Shown here: piece after piece, positions 1-6,994 of the stretch
How positions within the stretch are numbered: the stretch's first letter is position 1
Layout: every line of letters starts with the position of its first letter
Assembly (NCBI RefSeq): GCF_009765225.1
Contig: NZ_VMSF01000001.1
Location: 2,976,001-3,040,000 of the forward strand
Length of the DNA: 64,000 nucleotides
Direction of reading: 5' to 3'
Source: Leifsonia sp. AG29
Lineage (GTDB): Bacteria; Actinomycetota; Actinomycetes; Actinomycetales; Microbacteriaceae
Notes under the pieces: model-generated
Databases searched by the model: none
The model's input: only the letters and a program-made list of their open reading frames with translations
Told to the model about the DNA's origin: nothing
Program-made: the position numbers and the translations under genes

Positions 1-719
1 AACCCCTCCGGCCGCAGGACGACGATGTCGAACTCGCCGTCGTCGACCACGGCGTCCGGGAGGAGCAGGATGTTCGCCGGGAGGGAGCCGCAGTTGCCGA
101 TCAGCACCGTGTGCGCCCGGAGCGAGTGCACCCTCCCGTCGTCGAGCTGGTAGCGGATCCGCAGCTCGTTCTTGTCGCGCAGGACCGTGCCGATCGCCTT
201 GACGTAGGCGAGCCAGCCGGCCTTCGCCTTGAGGTCGTCGTCGGTCTCGGCGATCATGCGGGCGTCCATGCCGATGCCGGCCATGACGAGGAAGGCGTGG
301 CGCCGGGTCGCGTCGTCGCCTTCGCGCAGCTCGGCGACGCCCACGTCGATGGGGCGCTCGTCGCCCGTGAAGGCGGTCTCGAGCGCGTGGCCGACGTCGT
401 CGAGCGTCAGGGAGAGGTTGCGGGCCAGGAGGTTGCCGGTGCCCGAGGGGAGGAGCGCGATGGGCGTTCCCGTCCCGCGCAGCTCCTCGGCGACGGTGCG
501 CACCGTGCCGTCGCCGCCGGCTGCGATGACCATGTCGACGCCCTGCTCCAGCGCCTCCCTGGTCTGTCCGGAGCCGGGGTCCTCGGCCGTCGTCTCGAGC
601 CAGAGCGTCTCCTCCCACCCCCAGCGCTTCTCGGCGTCGGCGAGGGCGCGGCGCAGGGCCGGGGCATCGACTTTGACGGGATTGACGACGATCGCGGCTC
701 TCTGGGGTCGCTCGGGCAT
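1..719 (-). CDS. Diacylglycerol kinase-type lipid kinase, C-terminus cut by window edge
   Basis: The first 239 residues of a DAGK catalytic-domain protein are visible; the 3' end lies beyond base 1. Family members phosphorylate diacylglycerol or related lipids (or sphingoid bases) with ATP at the membrane. The nucleotide-binding GGDGT motif is at residues 67-71 and PSGTGN at 90-95, both diagnostic. The ATG at 719 encodes MPERPQRAAIVVNPVK, which begins the usual first beta strand. It lies 84 bp downstream of the protein kinase gene on the same strand and may be cotranscribed. The lipid substrate cannot be told from sequence. Confidence 0.88.
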   Translation of the reverse strand, partial: MPERPQRAAIVVNPVKVDAPALRRALADAEKRWGWEETLWLETTAEDPGSGQTREALEQGVDMVIAAGGDGTVRTVAEELRGTGTPIALLPSGTGNLLARNLSLTLDDVGHALETAFTGDERPIDVGVAELREGDDATRRHAFLVMAGIGMDARMIAETDDDLKAKAGWLAYVKAIGTVLRDKNELRIRYQLDDGRVHSLRAHTVLIGNCGSLPANILLLPDAVVDDGEFDIVVLRPEG

Positions 720-802
720 GTCACGACAGTACGCCACGGTGGGAGGGCTCCGGACCACACGACTCCCCGACCACCTGACGGGCGGGCCTCGGCGGCCGGT
801 CT

Positions 803-2092
803 TCAGCCCTTGCCGGACTTGCCGGAGCCGTTGCCGTTCCCGTTGTTGTTGCCCGGGCCCTTGTTGGGATTGACGGGCGCCGGTGCGGCCGGCGGTGCGG
901 GAGGCGCGGGCTGCGTCTGCTGGGCGGGCTGTCCGGGCTGCACCGCGCCGGCGCCCGATTGATCGGCGATCTGCCCCGTCCTGGTCTGATCCGAGGCGCG
1001 CTCGATGCCGGCGGGAGGCGCTGTCACCGTCGGCACGGGGCGCGGCGACGTCGGGACGCTCTGCGGCCGCTCCGCCGGGGCGGCCATGCTGCCGAGTCCG
1101 AGAGCGGTGGCGACGACGGCCACGGCCCCGCCGGCGATCGCGGCCGACAACAGCCGACGCCGACGCGCGGGTCGCGGTTCGGCCTCGCGCACGGCAGCGG
1201 TCATCGCTACCGTGGGCCCGATCTCGCCGACCGCCGCCGCTTCGCCAGCGAGCGGCGCCTCCCACCCGGCCAGCTGCGGCGCGATCGCCCGGGCCATCAC
1301 GGCCACGTCGAAGGCGGACGGCCGCGCAGCCGGGTCGCGTGCCGTCATGGCGTGGAGGAGTCCGCGCCAATCCTCCGGGAGCGAGACCGGGATGCGCGGG
1401 TCGCGGACCAGCCTCGCGGCGACGGCCTCGATCGGCGTTCCGCGGAACTCCCGCACGCCCGTGAGGGTCTCGAGCACCACCAGTCCCAGCGAGTAGATGT
1501 CGGCGCCCGGACCCGGTTCGCCGCCCCCCACCTGCTCCGGGCTGAGGTACCCGGCGGTCCCGATGACCGTGCCGGCGGTGGTGAGCCGCTCCGAGCCGAC
1601 GAGGTGCGCGATCCCGAAGTCGGCCAGCTTCAATACCGGCGGCCCTCCCGGGACGACCGGGTCGCCGAGGAGGATGTTCGCCGGCTTGAGGTCGCGGTGC
1701 ACCATTCCGGCGGCGTGCACGGCGACGAGCGCCTCCGCGATGCCGATGGCGACCTCCGCCGCCTCTTCGGCGGGGAGGGGGCCGGACTCGAGCCGGGTCG
1801 CGAGGTCGGGACCCGCGACGAGCTCCATGACGAGGAAGCTCGGCGTGCCGTCGCCCTCGCCCGCCAGGTGGGCGTCGTACAGGGCGACGAGGTGCGGGTG
1901 GCTCAGCCGGGCGAGGATGCTCGCCTCGGTCCGGCGGCGCGCGTCGTCCACGGCCGTGCCGGAGGCGAAGAGCTTGATCGCGACGAAGCGCTCCAGCTGC
2001 CGGTCCCAGGCGCGGCGGACCGTCGCCATTCCGCCCGAGCCGAGTCGCTCGCGCAGTTCGTAGCGACCCAGCAGCGCCTCGTCCTCGTCCAC
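803..2092 (-). CDS. Ser/Thr protein kinase, single-pass membrane, no PASTA domains
   Basis: Hanks-type kinase of 429 residues. Visible motifs are the glycine loop GSGGMATV (about residues 18-25), the lysine in VAIK (40), catalytic HRDLKPAN (132-139), DFGIAH and the SPEQ activation-segment end. After the catalytic domain comes a basic stretch, one hydrophobic segment (LLSAAIAGGAVAVVATA) and a Pro/Gln-rich tail ending in an Asn/Gly-rich run, presumably outside the cell. PknB-type PASTA repeats are absent. The frame stays open upstream to 2224, but that would overlap the divergent MarR gene. I chose the GTG at 2092, with a GGAGG about 14 bases before it; the exact start is uncertain. Confidence 0.9.
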   Translation of the reverse strand: MDEDEALLGRYELRERLGSGGMATVRRAWDRQLERFVAIKLFASGTAVDDARRRTEASILARLSHPHLVALYDAHLAGEGDGTPSFLVMELVAGPDLATRLESGPLPAEEAAEVAIGIAEALVAVHAAGMVHRDLKPANILLGDPVVPGGPPVLKLADFGIAHLVGSERLTTAGTVIGTAGYLSPEQVGGGEPGPGADIYSLGLVVLETLTGVREFRGTPIEAVAARLVRDPRIPVSLPEDWRGLLHAMTARDPAARPSAFDVAVMARAIAPQLAGWEAPLAGEAAAVGEIGPTVAMTAAVREAEPRPARRRRLLSAAIAGGAVAVVATALGLGSMAAPAERPQSVPTSPRPVPTVTAPPAGIERASDQTRTGQIADQSGAGAVQPGQPAQQTQPAPPAPPAAPAPVNPNKGPGNNNGNGNGSGKSGKG

Positions 2093-2189
2093 CGCGCGAG
2101 CATACGCCTCCGTCTCGACGCCGTGAATCCGCCGACAGTCCCGTCCACCCCCGTTGATTTGCCGCGCGCTCCGGGCATGACTGGGAGGG

Positions 2190-2699
2190 GTGAAGCACGA
2201 ACCGGAAGCGCCGCGACCGGACACCGGAGTGCTCGAAGCCCTGCAGGTCTACCGGGCCGCCGAAGCCGCCATGCGCCGCCGGACCGGATCCGCGATGGGG
2301 ATCGGCGACAACGACCTGCTCGCGCTGCGTCTGATCCTCGACAACACCGCCGCCGGGCGGACTACGGCGGCGAAAGACGTCGCCGCCTACCTCGGGGTGT
2401 CGAGCGCCTCCACGAGCGCGCTGATCGACCGCCTCGTGCGCGGCGGCTTCGTCGAACGCCGCCCCAGCCGCACCGACAAGCGTGCCATCGAACTCGTGCC
2501 GACTGCCGCGGCGCTCGGCGAGACGGGTCCGCAACTGACGGCCGCCCAGCAGGAGATCGCGGCTGCGACCGCCGAACTCAGCCCGGATGAAGCGGAGACG
2601 GTGACCAAGTTCCTCGTGCGGATGCGCGAGACCGTCGACCGCATCGCCGCCCAGAAGTCGCCTAAACCTGAAAAGAGGCTGAGTCAAGGGGATTACTAG
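2190..2699 (+). CDS. MarR-family transcriptional regulator
   Basis: A 169-residue winged-helix protein. The helix-turn-helix (about residues 58-85) reads as AAKDVAAYLGVSSASTSALI, followed by a wing with RRPSRTDKR, the DxR-type wing typical of MarR proteins, and flanking helices for dimerisation. Family members usually repress efflux or stress genes and respond to small aromatic ligands. It is divergent from the Ser/Thr kinase and 51 bp ahead of a small membrane protein. The GTG at 2190 sits directly against a GGGAGGGG, so the real start could be the in-frame GTG at 2229. Confidence 0.85.
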   Translation: MKHEPEAPRPDTGVLEALQVYRAAEAAMRRRTGSAMGIGDNDLLALRLILDNTAAGRTTAAKDVAAYLGVSSASTSALIDRLVRGGFVERRPSRTDKRAIELVPTAAALGETGPQLTAAQQEIAAATAELSPDEAETVTKFLVRMRETVDRIAAQKSPKPEKRLSQGDY

Positions 2700-2750
2700 G
2701 CAAATGAAACAGTTGTTCGGTGGACCGTGTCAAGGAAAGGACACTTCTCC

Positions 2751-2915
2751 ATGAACATCCTGCTCATCATCATCGCCATCATCGCGATCATCCTCCTTCT
2801 CACGGGAGGCTTCGTACAGTCCCTGAACTTCCTGCTCTGGGTCGGGATCATCCTCCTGGTGATCGCCGTCATCGTCTGGCTGGTGAGGCTGCTCACCGGC
2901 AGCCGACGCGTCTGA
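2751..2915 (+). CDS. Small two-helix membrane protein, unknown function
   Basis: A 54-residue hydrophobic protein made of two transmembrane segments rich in Ile and Leu (about residues 2-22 and 28-46) with a short basic tail. The ATG at 2751 is preceded by AAGGAAAGG, which favours it over the in-frame GTG at 2727. I do not recognise a named family; such peptides are common in Actinobacteria. It precedes the DUF6458-like protein by 12 bp and is probably cotranscribed with it. Confidence 0.7.
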   Translation: MNILLIIIAIIAIILLLTGGFVQSLNFLLWVGIILLVIAVIVWLVRLLTGSRRV

Positions 2916-2927
2916 CCGGCGGCTCGT

Positions 2928-3182
2928 ATGAGCCTCGGAGCAGGGATCTTCCTGGTCGTCGTCGGTGCCATCCTGGCGTTCGCTCTGAACGTCCAGGTGG
3001 CCTGGCTCGACCTGCACCTGGTGGGCTACATCCTGATGATCGCCGGCGTCGTCGGCATCATCATCGGGGTCGTCCTGCTCACCCGGCGTCGCAGCTCCGT
3101 CGCGACGACCCGCACCACCGTCGATCCTGCGACGGGTGACCGGGTCACGCGCCGGGCGAGCGAGTCGGACGACATCGTCTGA
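2928..3182 (+). CDS. DUF6458-like two-helix membrane protein
   Basis: An 84-residue protein beginning MSLGAGIFLVVVGAILAFAL. It has two membrane helices separated by a short WLDLHLVGY loop and a hydrophilic basic C-terminus from about residue 55. The layout and the N-terminal pattern match the small actinobacterial DUF6458 family as I recall it. No biochemical role is known to me. It is the last gene before a clear Rho-independent terminator, so MarR, the small peptide and this gene may form one unit. Confidence 0.75.
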   Translation: MSLGAGIFLVVVGAILAFALNVQVAWLDLHLVGYILMIAGVVGIIIGVVLLTRRRSSVATTRTTVDPATGDRVTRRASESDDIV

Positions 3183-3208
3183 CGCCCCATCCCCCCTCGA
3201 CAGAAAAT

Positions 3209-3241
3209 GGCCCCGCGCTTCGGGTTGGCGCGGGGCCTTTT
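3209..3241 (+). terminator. Rho-independent terminator after the DUF6458-like gene
   Basis: A perfect 10-bp stem (GGCCCCGCGC with GCGCGGGGCC) and a 9-base loop are followed by TTTT. It closes the rightward unit and lies 30 bp before the convergent decarboxylase gene. Confidence 0.9.
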
Positions 3242-3270
3242 CGTCGCCCGGGGTCGTTCGTCGCCCGGGG

Positions 3271-4641
3271 TCACTCCATGGTGTCGAGGATGTCCACGAG
3301 GTCCTCGAACGTGGTCAGCGGGTTCAGCACCGCGAAGCGCGTGTTCGGCCGGCCCGCGTGCGAGCTCGGGGTGACGAACGCGCGCTGCTCCTCCAGGAGG
3401 CGCGCGGACCAGATCGAGTAGTCCTCCTTGCTCCATCCCTCCCGCTCGAACACGACGACCGACAGCTGCGGCCGGCGCACGAGCCGGAACCCGTCGCGGC
3501 GCTCGATCTCCTCCGCGATGCGCTCGGCCAGCTGGATGGAGGCGGTCACCGCGTCCCGATACGCGGCCGCGCCGTAGGTGGCGAGCGAGAACCAGAACGG
3601 GAGCCCGCGGGCACGCCGCGTGAGGTGGGCCGCGTAGTCGGAGGGACTCCACTCGGTCGTGTCCGTCAGCGTATCGAGGTACTCGGCATGCTGTGTGTGG
3701 GCCCGGCGGCCGGCCTCGGGGTCGCGATAGATCAGAGCGCAGGCGTCGAACGGCGCGAAGAGCCACTTGTGCGGGTCGACGATGACGGAGTCGGCCCGCT
3801 CGACGCCGGCGAAGCGGTCCCGCGCCAGCGGCGACAGCATCCCGGCCAGGCCGTAGGCGCCGTCGACGTGCAGCCAGAAGTCGAACTCGTCCTTGAGGGC
3901 GGCGATGGAGGCGATGTCGTCCACGATCCCGAAGTTGGTCGAGCCTCCCGTCGCGACGACCGCGAACACGGCCGAGCCGAACTCCTCCAGGGCGGCCCGG
4001 ACCGCCTCCCCGCCGAGCACTCCGGACTCGCCGGGCTGGACCGACACGACGTCCACGTCCATGACGCGAGCGGCCGACGCGATCGACGAGTGCGCCTCCG
4101 CGCTGCACACGATGACCCAGCGGCCGTCGAAGTCCGGGCGCAGCGCACGCGCGGAGTCGCGCGCGGCGACGAGAGCCGAGAGGTTGCCGAGCGTGCCTCC
4201 CTGGACGAACACGCCGCCCGAGGTCGCCGGCAGCCCGAACTCGGAGGCCAGCCACGCCAGCACCTGGTTCTCGGCGTAGACGGCGCCCGACCCCTCCAGC
4301 CAGGAGCCGCCGTAGACGGCGCTGGCCGACACGACCAGATCGAACGCGGTCGCGGCCTTGGTCGGAGCGGTGGGGATGAACGACAGGTAGCGGGGGTGGT
4401 CCGTCGTGATGCACGCGGGCGCCAGGACGTGCTCGAAGAGGGCCAGCGCCCGCTCGGCGCCCATCCCCTTCTCGGAGACGGTCTGGCCGGCGAGGCGGCG
4501 GAGCTCGTACTCGGGCAGCGGCTTGTCGAGCGGGGTGTCCTCGCTCAGGATGCGGCGGCGCGAGTAGTCGAGCACGAGGTCGACGAGCTCGCGGGTCTCA
4601 CCGGTCACCGCGTGCATGCGGCGGGCGTTCGTGTCAGTCAT
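3271..4641 (-). CDS. PLP-dependent group II decarboxylase
   Basis: A 456-residue fold-type I decarboxylase (aromatic amino acid, glutamate, aspartate or diaminobutyrate decarboxylase family). The PLP lysine is K292 in DPHKW; H184 in the AEAHSS stretch should stack on the cofactor, and D260 in HVDGAYG should bind the pyridine nitrogen. Length is normal for the family. The ATG at 4641 follows GGAGGACCC, an excellent ribosome site. The frame remains open upstream through a repeat array, but that is not coding. Substrate cannot be assigned. It is divergent from a methyltransferase across the array. Confidence 0.9.
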   Translation of the reverse strand: MTDTNARRMHAVTGETRELVDLVLDYSRRRILSEDTPLDKPLPEYELRRLAGQTVSEKGMGAERALALFEHVLAPACITTDHPRYLSFIPTAPTKAATAFDLVVSASAVYGGSWLEGSGAVYAENQVLAWLASEFGLPATSGGVFVQGGTLGNLSALVAARDSARALRPDFDGRWVIVCSAEAHSSIASAARVMDVDVVSVQPGESGVLGGEAVRAALEEFGSAVFAVVATGGSTNFGIVDDIASIAALKDEFDFWLHVDGAYGLAGMLSPLARDRFAGVERADSVIVDPHKWLFAPFDACALIYRDPEAGRRAHTQHAEYLDTLTDTTEWSPSDYAAHLTRRARGLPFWFSLATYGAAAYRDAVTASIQLAERIAEEIERRDGFRLVRRPQLSVVVFEREGWSKEDYSIWSARLLEEQRAFVTPSSHAGRPNTRFAVLNPLTTFEDLVDILDTME

Positions 4642-4762
4642 GGGTCCTCCGAAAACCCAGCCTGTCACACGGAACGGGCACGAGTTTTGGGAGAGGCGCA
4701 GCATTCTTGCGCAGTTCCTCGGGGATACGCAGCGAAGCGCCCGCGCAGTGCCACGCCGCGCG

Positions 4763-4799
<37 letters not shown>

Positions 4800-4816
4800 G
4801 CTGCGGGAGGCCCGGA

Positions 4817-5131
4817 CACATTCGTGCCGAATGTGCGGCATCCCGGCCTTGGTGGACACATTCGTGCCGAATGTGGCGGCGGGGTGGCCGCATTCGGCAC
4901 GAATGTCGCCAGCGCGTGGCGCGGAAGCCGGGCGAGGCGTGGGAGGCGTCCCACGGATTCGGCACGAATGTGGGGCCTGCCGCCCCCGGCGGCAACATTC
5001 GGCACGAATGTGGGGCGTGGCGGCCCCGGCGGCCACATTCGGCACGAATGTGGGGCCTGCCGCCCCCGGCGACAACATTCGGCACGAATGTGGGGCCTGG
5101 CGGCCCCGGCGGCAACATTCGGCACGAATGT
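4817..5131 (+). repeat. Array 1: eight copies of the ATTCG-GCA-CGAAT dyad
   Basis: Eight short inverted repeats centred on a 3-base asymmetric core. Copies with core TGC: 4817-4835 and 4857-4875. Copies with core GCA: 4891-4905, 4957-4969, 4995-5011, 5034-5052, 5075-5091 and 5115-5131. The best are 19-bp CACATTCGGCACGAATGTG, with 8-bp arms. The last five copies are exactly 40 bp apart, and their spacers are near-identical G/C-rich sequences. The array fills most of the 574-bp gap between the decarboxylase and methyltransferase genes. No gene is visible in it. Confidence 0.93.
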
Positions 5132-5202
5132 AGGCGCAGGCGCCGCCGGCGCCGGAGGCGCGGCGGCGAATCCCCGCTCTGGCGCCCCGCACTTCCGGGC
5201 GC

Positions 5203-5208
5203 TAGCGT
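5203..5208 (+). promoter_or_regulatory. -10 box of a leaderless methyltransferase gene
   Basis: TAGCGT ends seven bases before the chosen GTG at 5216, so the transcript should begin at or next to the start codon. There is no Shine-Dalgarno sequence. Inferred from spacing only. Confidence 0.55.
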
Positions 5209-5215
5209 GAGCCGC

Positions 5216-6019
5216 GTGAGCCGGACGACGGACGTGTGGAGCGACGGGGCCCCTTACGACGCCTTCATGGGCGACTGGAGCCGGCTCGTGGCCCCGCGCT
5301 TCATCGACTGGCTTGCGCTCCCTCCCTCGCTCCGGTGGCTGGACGCGGGCTGCGGCACCGGCGCCCTCACCGAGACGATCCTCAGCAGCACTTCGCCGTC
5401 GCTCGTGATCGGCGTGGACCCGTCGCCCGGCTTCATCGCCTCGGCCGACGCCCGGCTGGGCGACCGCGCCCGGTTCGAGGTGGGCGCCGCGGAGCGCCTC
5501 CCTCTCGCGGCGGACTCGGTCGACGCGACCGTGTCGGGACTCGTGCTCAACTTCGTGCCCGATGCCTCCGTGGCGCTGGCCGAGTTCGAGCGAGTGACGG
5601 TCCCCGGCGGAACGATCGGCGCCTACGTCTGGGACTATGCGGGACGCATGGACCTGATCCGCGACTTCTGGGAGATCGCCCGCGAACTCGACCCGGATGC
5701 GGACGCGGAGGACGAGTCGACCCGATTCGGCTACGAGTCGCCCGAGTCCCTGTGGGCCGCCTTCGAGACCTCGCAGCTGGTGGACGTCGACGCCACCGGC
5801 TTCGAGGTCAGCCGCCGGTACGCCGGGTTCGAGGAGTTCTGGAACCCGTTCCTGGGGGGTCAGGGACCCGCGCCTTCCTACGTCGCGCGGCTCACCGAGC
5901 CGGCGCGTGCCCGACTTCGCGCCGGCCTCCGGGAAGCGCTCCCCTTCGCACCCGACGGCACGCTCGAGCTCCGAGCTCGAGCCTGGGCGGTGCGCGGAAC
6001 CGTTCCTCCCGGAAGCTAG
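5216..6019 (+). CDS. Class I SAM-dependent methyltransferase
   Basis: A 267-residue Rossmann-fold methyltransferase. Motif I is WLDAGCGTGA at residues 41-50, with the acidic ribose-binding residue in IGVDPS and the later motif GLVLNFVPD. It resembles UbiE/type 11 methyltransferases, but the substrate is unknown. The frame is open upstream through the repeat array. The GTG at 5216 was chosen because it follows a TAGCGT box at leaderless spacing; the GTG at 5207 is a possible alternative. It is followed 53 bp later by a kinase-like gene with its own similar -10 box. Confidence 0.85.
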   Translation: MSRTTDVWSDGAPYDAFMGDWSRLVAPRFIDWLALPPSLRWLDAGCGTGALTETILSSTSPSLVIGVDPSPGFIASADARLGDRARFEVGAAERLPLAADSVDATVSGLVLNFVPDASVALAEFERVTVPGGTIGAYVWDYAGRMDLIRDFWEIARELDPDADAEDESTRFGYESPESLWAAFETSQLVDVDATGFEVSRRYAGFEEFWNPFLGGQGPAPSYVARLTEPARARLRAGLREALPFAPDGTLELRARAWAVRGTVPPGS

Positions 6020-6060
6020 CCCGCTCCGCACGAGCCCGTGCGGTCGTCGGGGCCGTCTGT

Positions 6061-6066
6061 TAGCGT
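6061..6066 (+). promoter_or_regulatory. -10 box of a leaderless phosphotransferase gene
   Basis: TAGCGT, six bases before the GTG at 6073. It has the same hexamer and nearly the same spacing as the box before the preceding methyltransferase. Confidence 0.6.
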
Positions 6067-6072
6067 CGTCCG

Positions 6073-6945
6073 GTGCCCGACACGCCTCCAGCGGACATCG
6101 CGACCGACGCCGACCTGGTCGCGCGGCTGATAGCCGAGCAGCACCCCGATCTGGCAGGCCCGCTCGAGCTCGTGTCCGACGGCTGGGACAACCAGCTGTA
6201 CCGGCTCGGGACTCAGCTCGCCGTCCGCGTGCCGAGGCGGGAGGCGGCCGCGCACCTGATCGAGCACGAGCAGCAGATGCTTCCGGCGATCGCGCAGCGG
6301 GTGAGCGTCGCGGTCCCGGTCCCCGTACGGGTCGGCGCCCCCTCGGAGCGCTTCCCCTGGCCGTGGAGCATCGTGCGCTGGTTCGAGGGCGTCGACGGCG
6401 CCTCCCTCACGCCGACCCAGCGCTCGGCGATCGCAGAGCCGCTAGCAGCGTTCGTCACGCAGCTGCACGTGCCTGCACCCGATGCGCCGCGAAACCCGGT
6501 GCGCGGAGTCCCGCTCTCCACCAGGCGCGATGTCGTGCGGCAGCGCCTTCGGCTCCTCTCCGAGCGCATGCAGGTCGCGGCTCTCGACAGCGCCTGGAGG
6601 GACGCCCTCGCCGCCCCCGAGTGGGACGGTCCTCCGATCCTCATCCACGGCGACCTGCACCCGGGCAACCTGCTGCTCGACGAAAACGGCGGCCTCGCCG
6701 CGGTCCTCGACTTCGGGGACGTGACCTCGGGCGATCCGGCCACCGACGTGGCGACGGCGTGGCTGACCTTCGACGGCGACGCGCGGGAGGCGTTCCGCGA
6801 AGCACTCCAGCCCGACGAAGCGACCTGGCGACGCGCCCGCGGCTGGGTCGTCACGATGGCGTCCGCGCTCGCGATGAACTCGGACGACAACATACGGATG
6901 GCGTCGCTGGCCCGCCACGCCCTCGACGAGGTCGCCTCGGAATAA
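6073..6945 (+). CDS. Aminoglycoside/choline-kinase-like phosphotransferase (APH fold)
   Basis: A 290-residue APH-family kinase. The catalytic loop is HGDLHPGN at residues 192-199 and the metal-binding DFGD is at 213-216. The N-lobe carries LAVRVPR, where Arg stands near the usual ATP-binding lysine. Family members transfer ATP phosphate to small hydroxylated molecules (aminoglycosides, macrolides, homoserine, fructosamine and others); sequence alone does not give the substrate, so I would not call it a resistance gene. The start is the GTG at 6073, with no Shine-Dalgarno, and appears leaderless. Confidence 0.85.
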   Translation: MPDTPPADIATDADLVARLIAEQHPDLAGPLELVSDGWDNQLYRLGTQLAVRVPRREAAAHLIEHEQQMLPAIAQRVSVAVPVPVRVGAPSERFPWPWSIVRWFEGVDGASLTPTQRSAIAEPLAAFVTQLHVPAPDAPRNPVRGVPLSTRRDVVRQRLRLLSERMQVAALDSAWRDALAAPEWDGPPILIHGDLHPGNLLLDENGGLAAVLDFGDVTSGDPATDVATAWLTFDGDAREAFREALQPDEATWRRARGWVVTMASALAMNSDDNIRMASLARHALDEVASE

Positions 6946-6947
6946 CG

Positions 6948-6983
6948 CGAAACGCCCGCACGGAGAACCGTGCAGGCGTTTCG
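6948..6983. terminator. Bidirectional hairpin terminator
   Basis: The arms CGAAACGCC and GGCGTTTCG, extended inside by GCACGG and CCGTGC with a one-base bulge, form a strong stem with a short AGAA loop. It lies between the convergent phosphotransferase and helicase genes. No T-tract. Confidence 0.8.
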
Positions 6984-6994
6984 GGTGTTCAGGC

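Noticed and set aside
4955-5131. CRISPR array
   Set aside because: The period is constant, but the spacers are nearly identical to one another, the repeated unit is only 13-19 bp, and no cas gene is present.
6073-6945. Aminoglycoside resistance gene
   Set aside because: The APH fold is clear, but substrate-specific residues cannot be recognised, and the family includes many housekeeping kinases.
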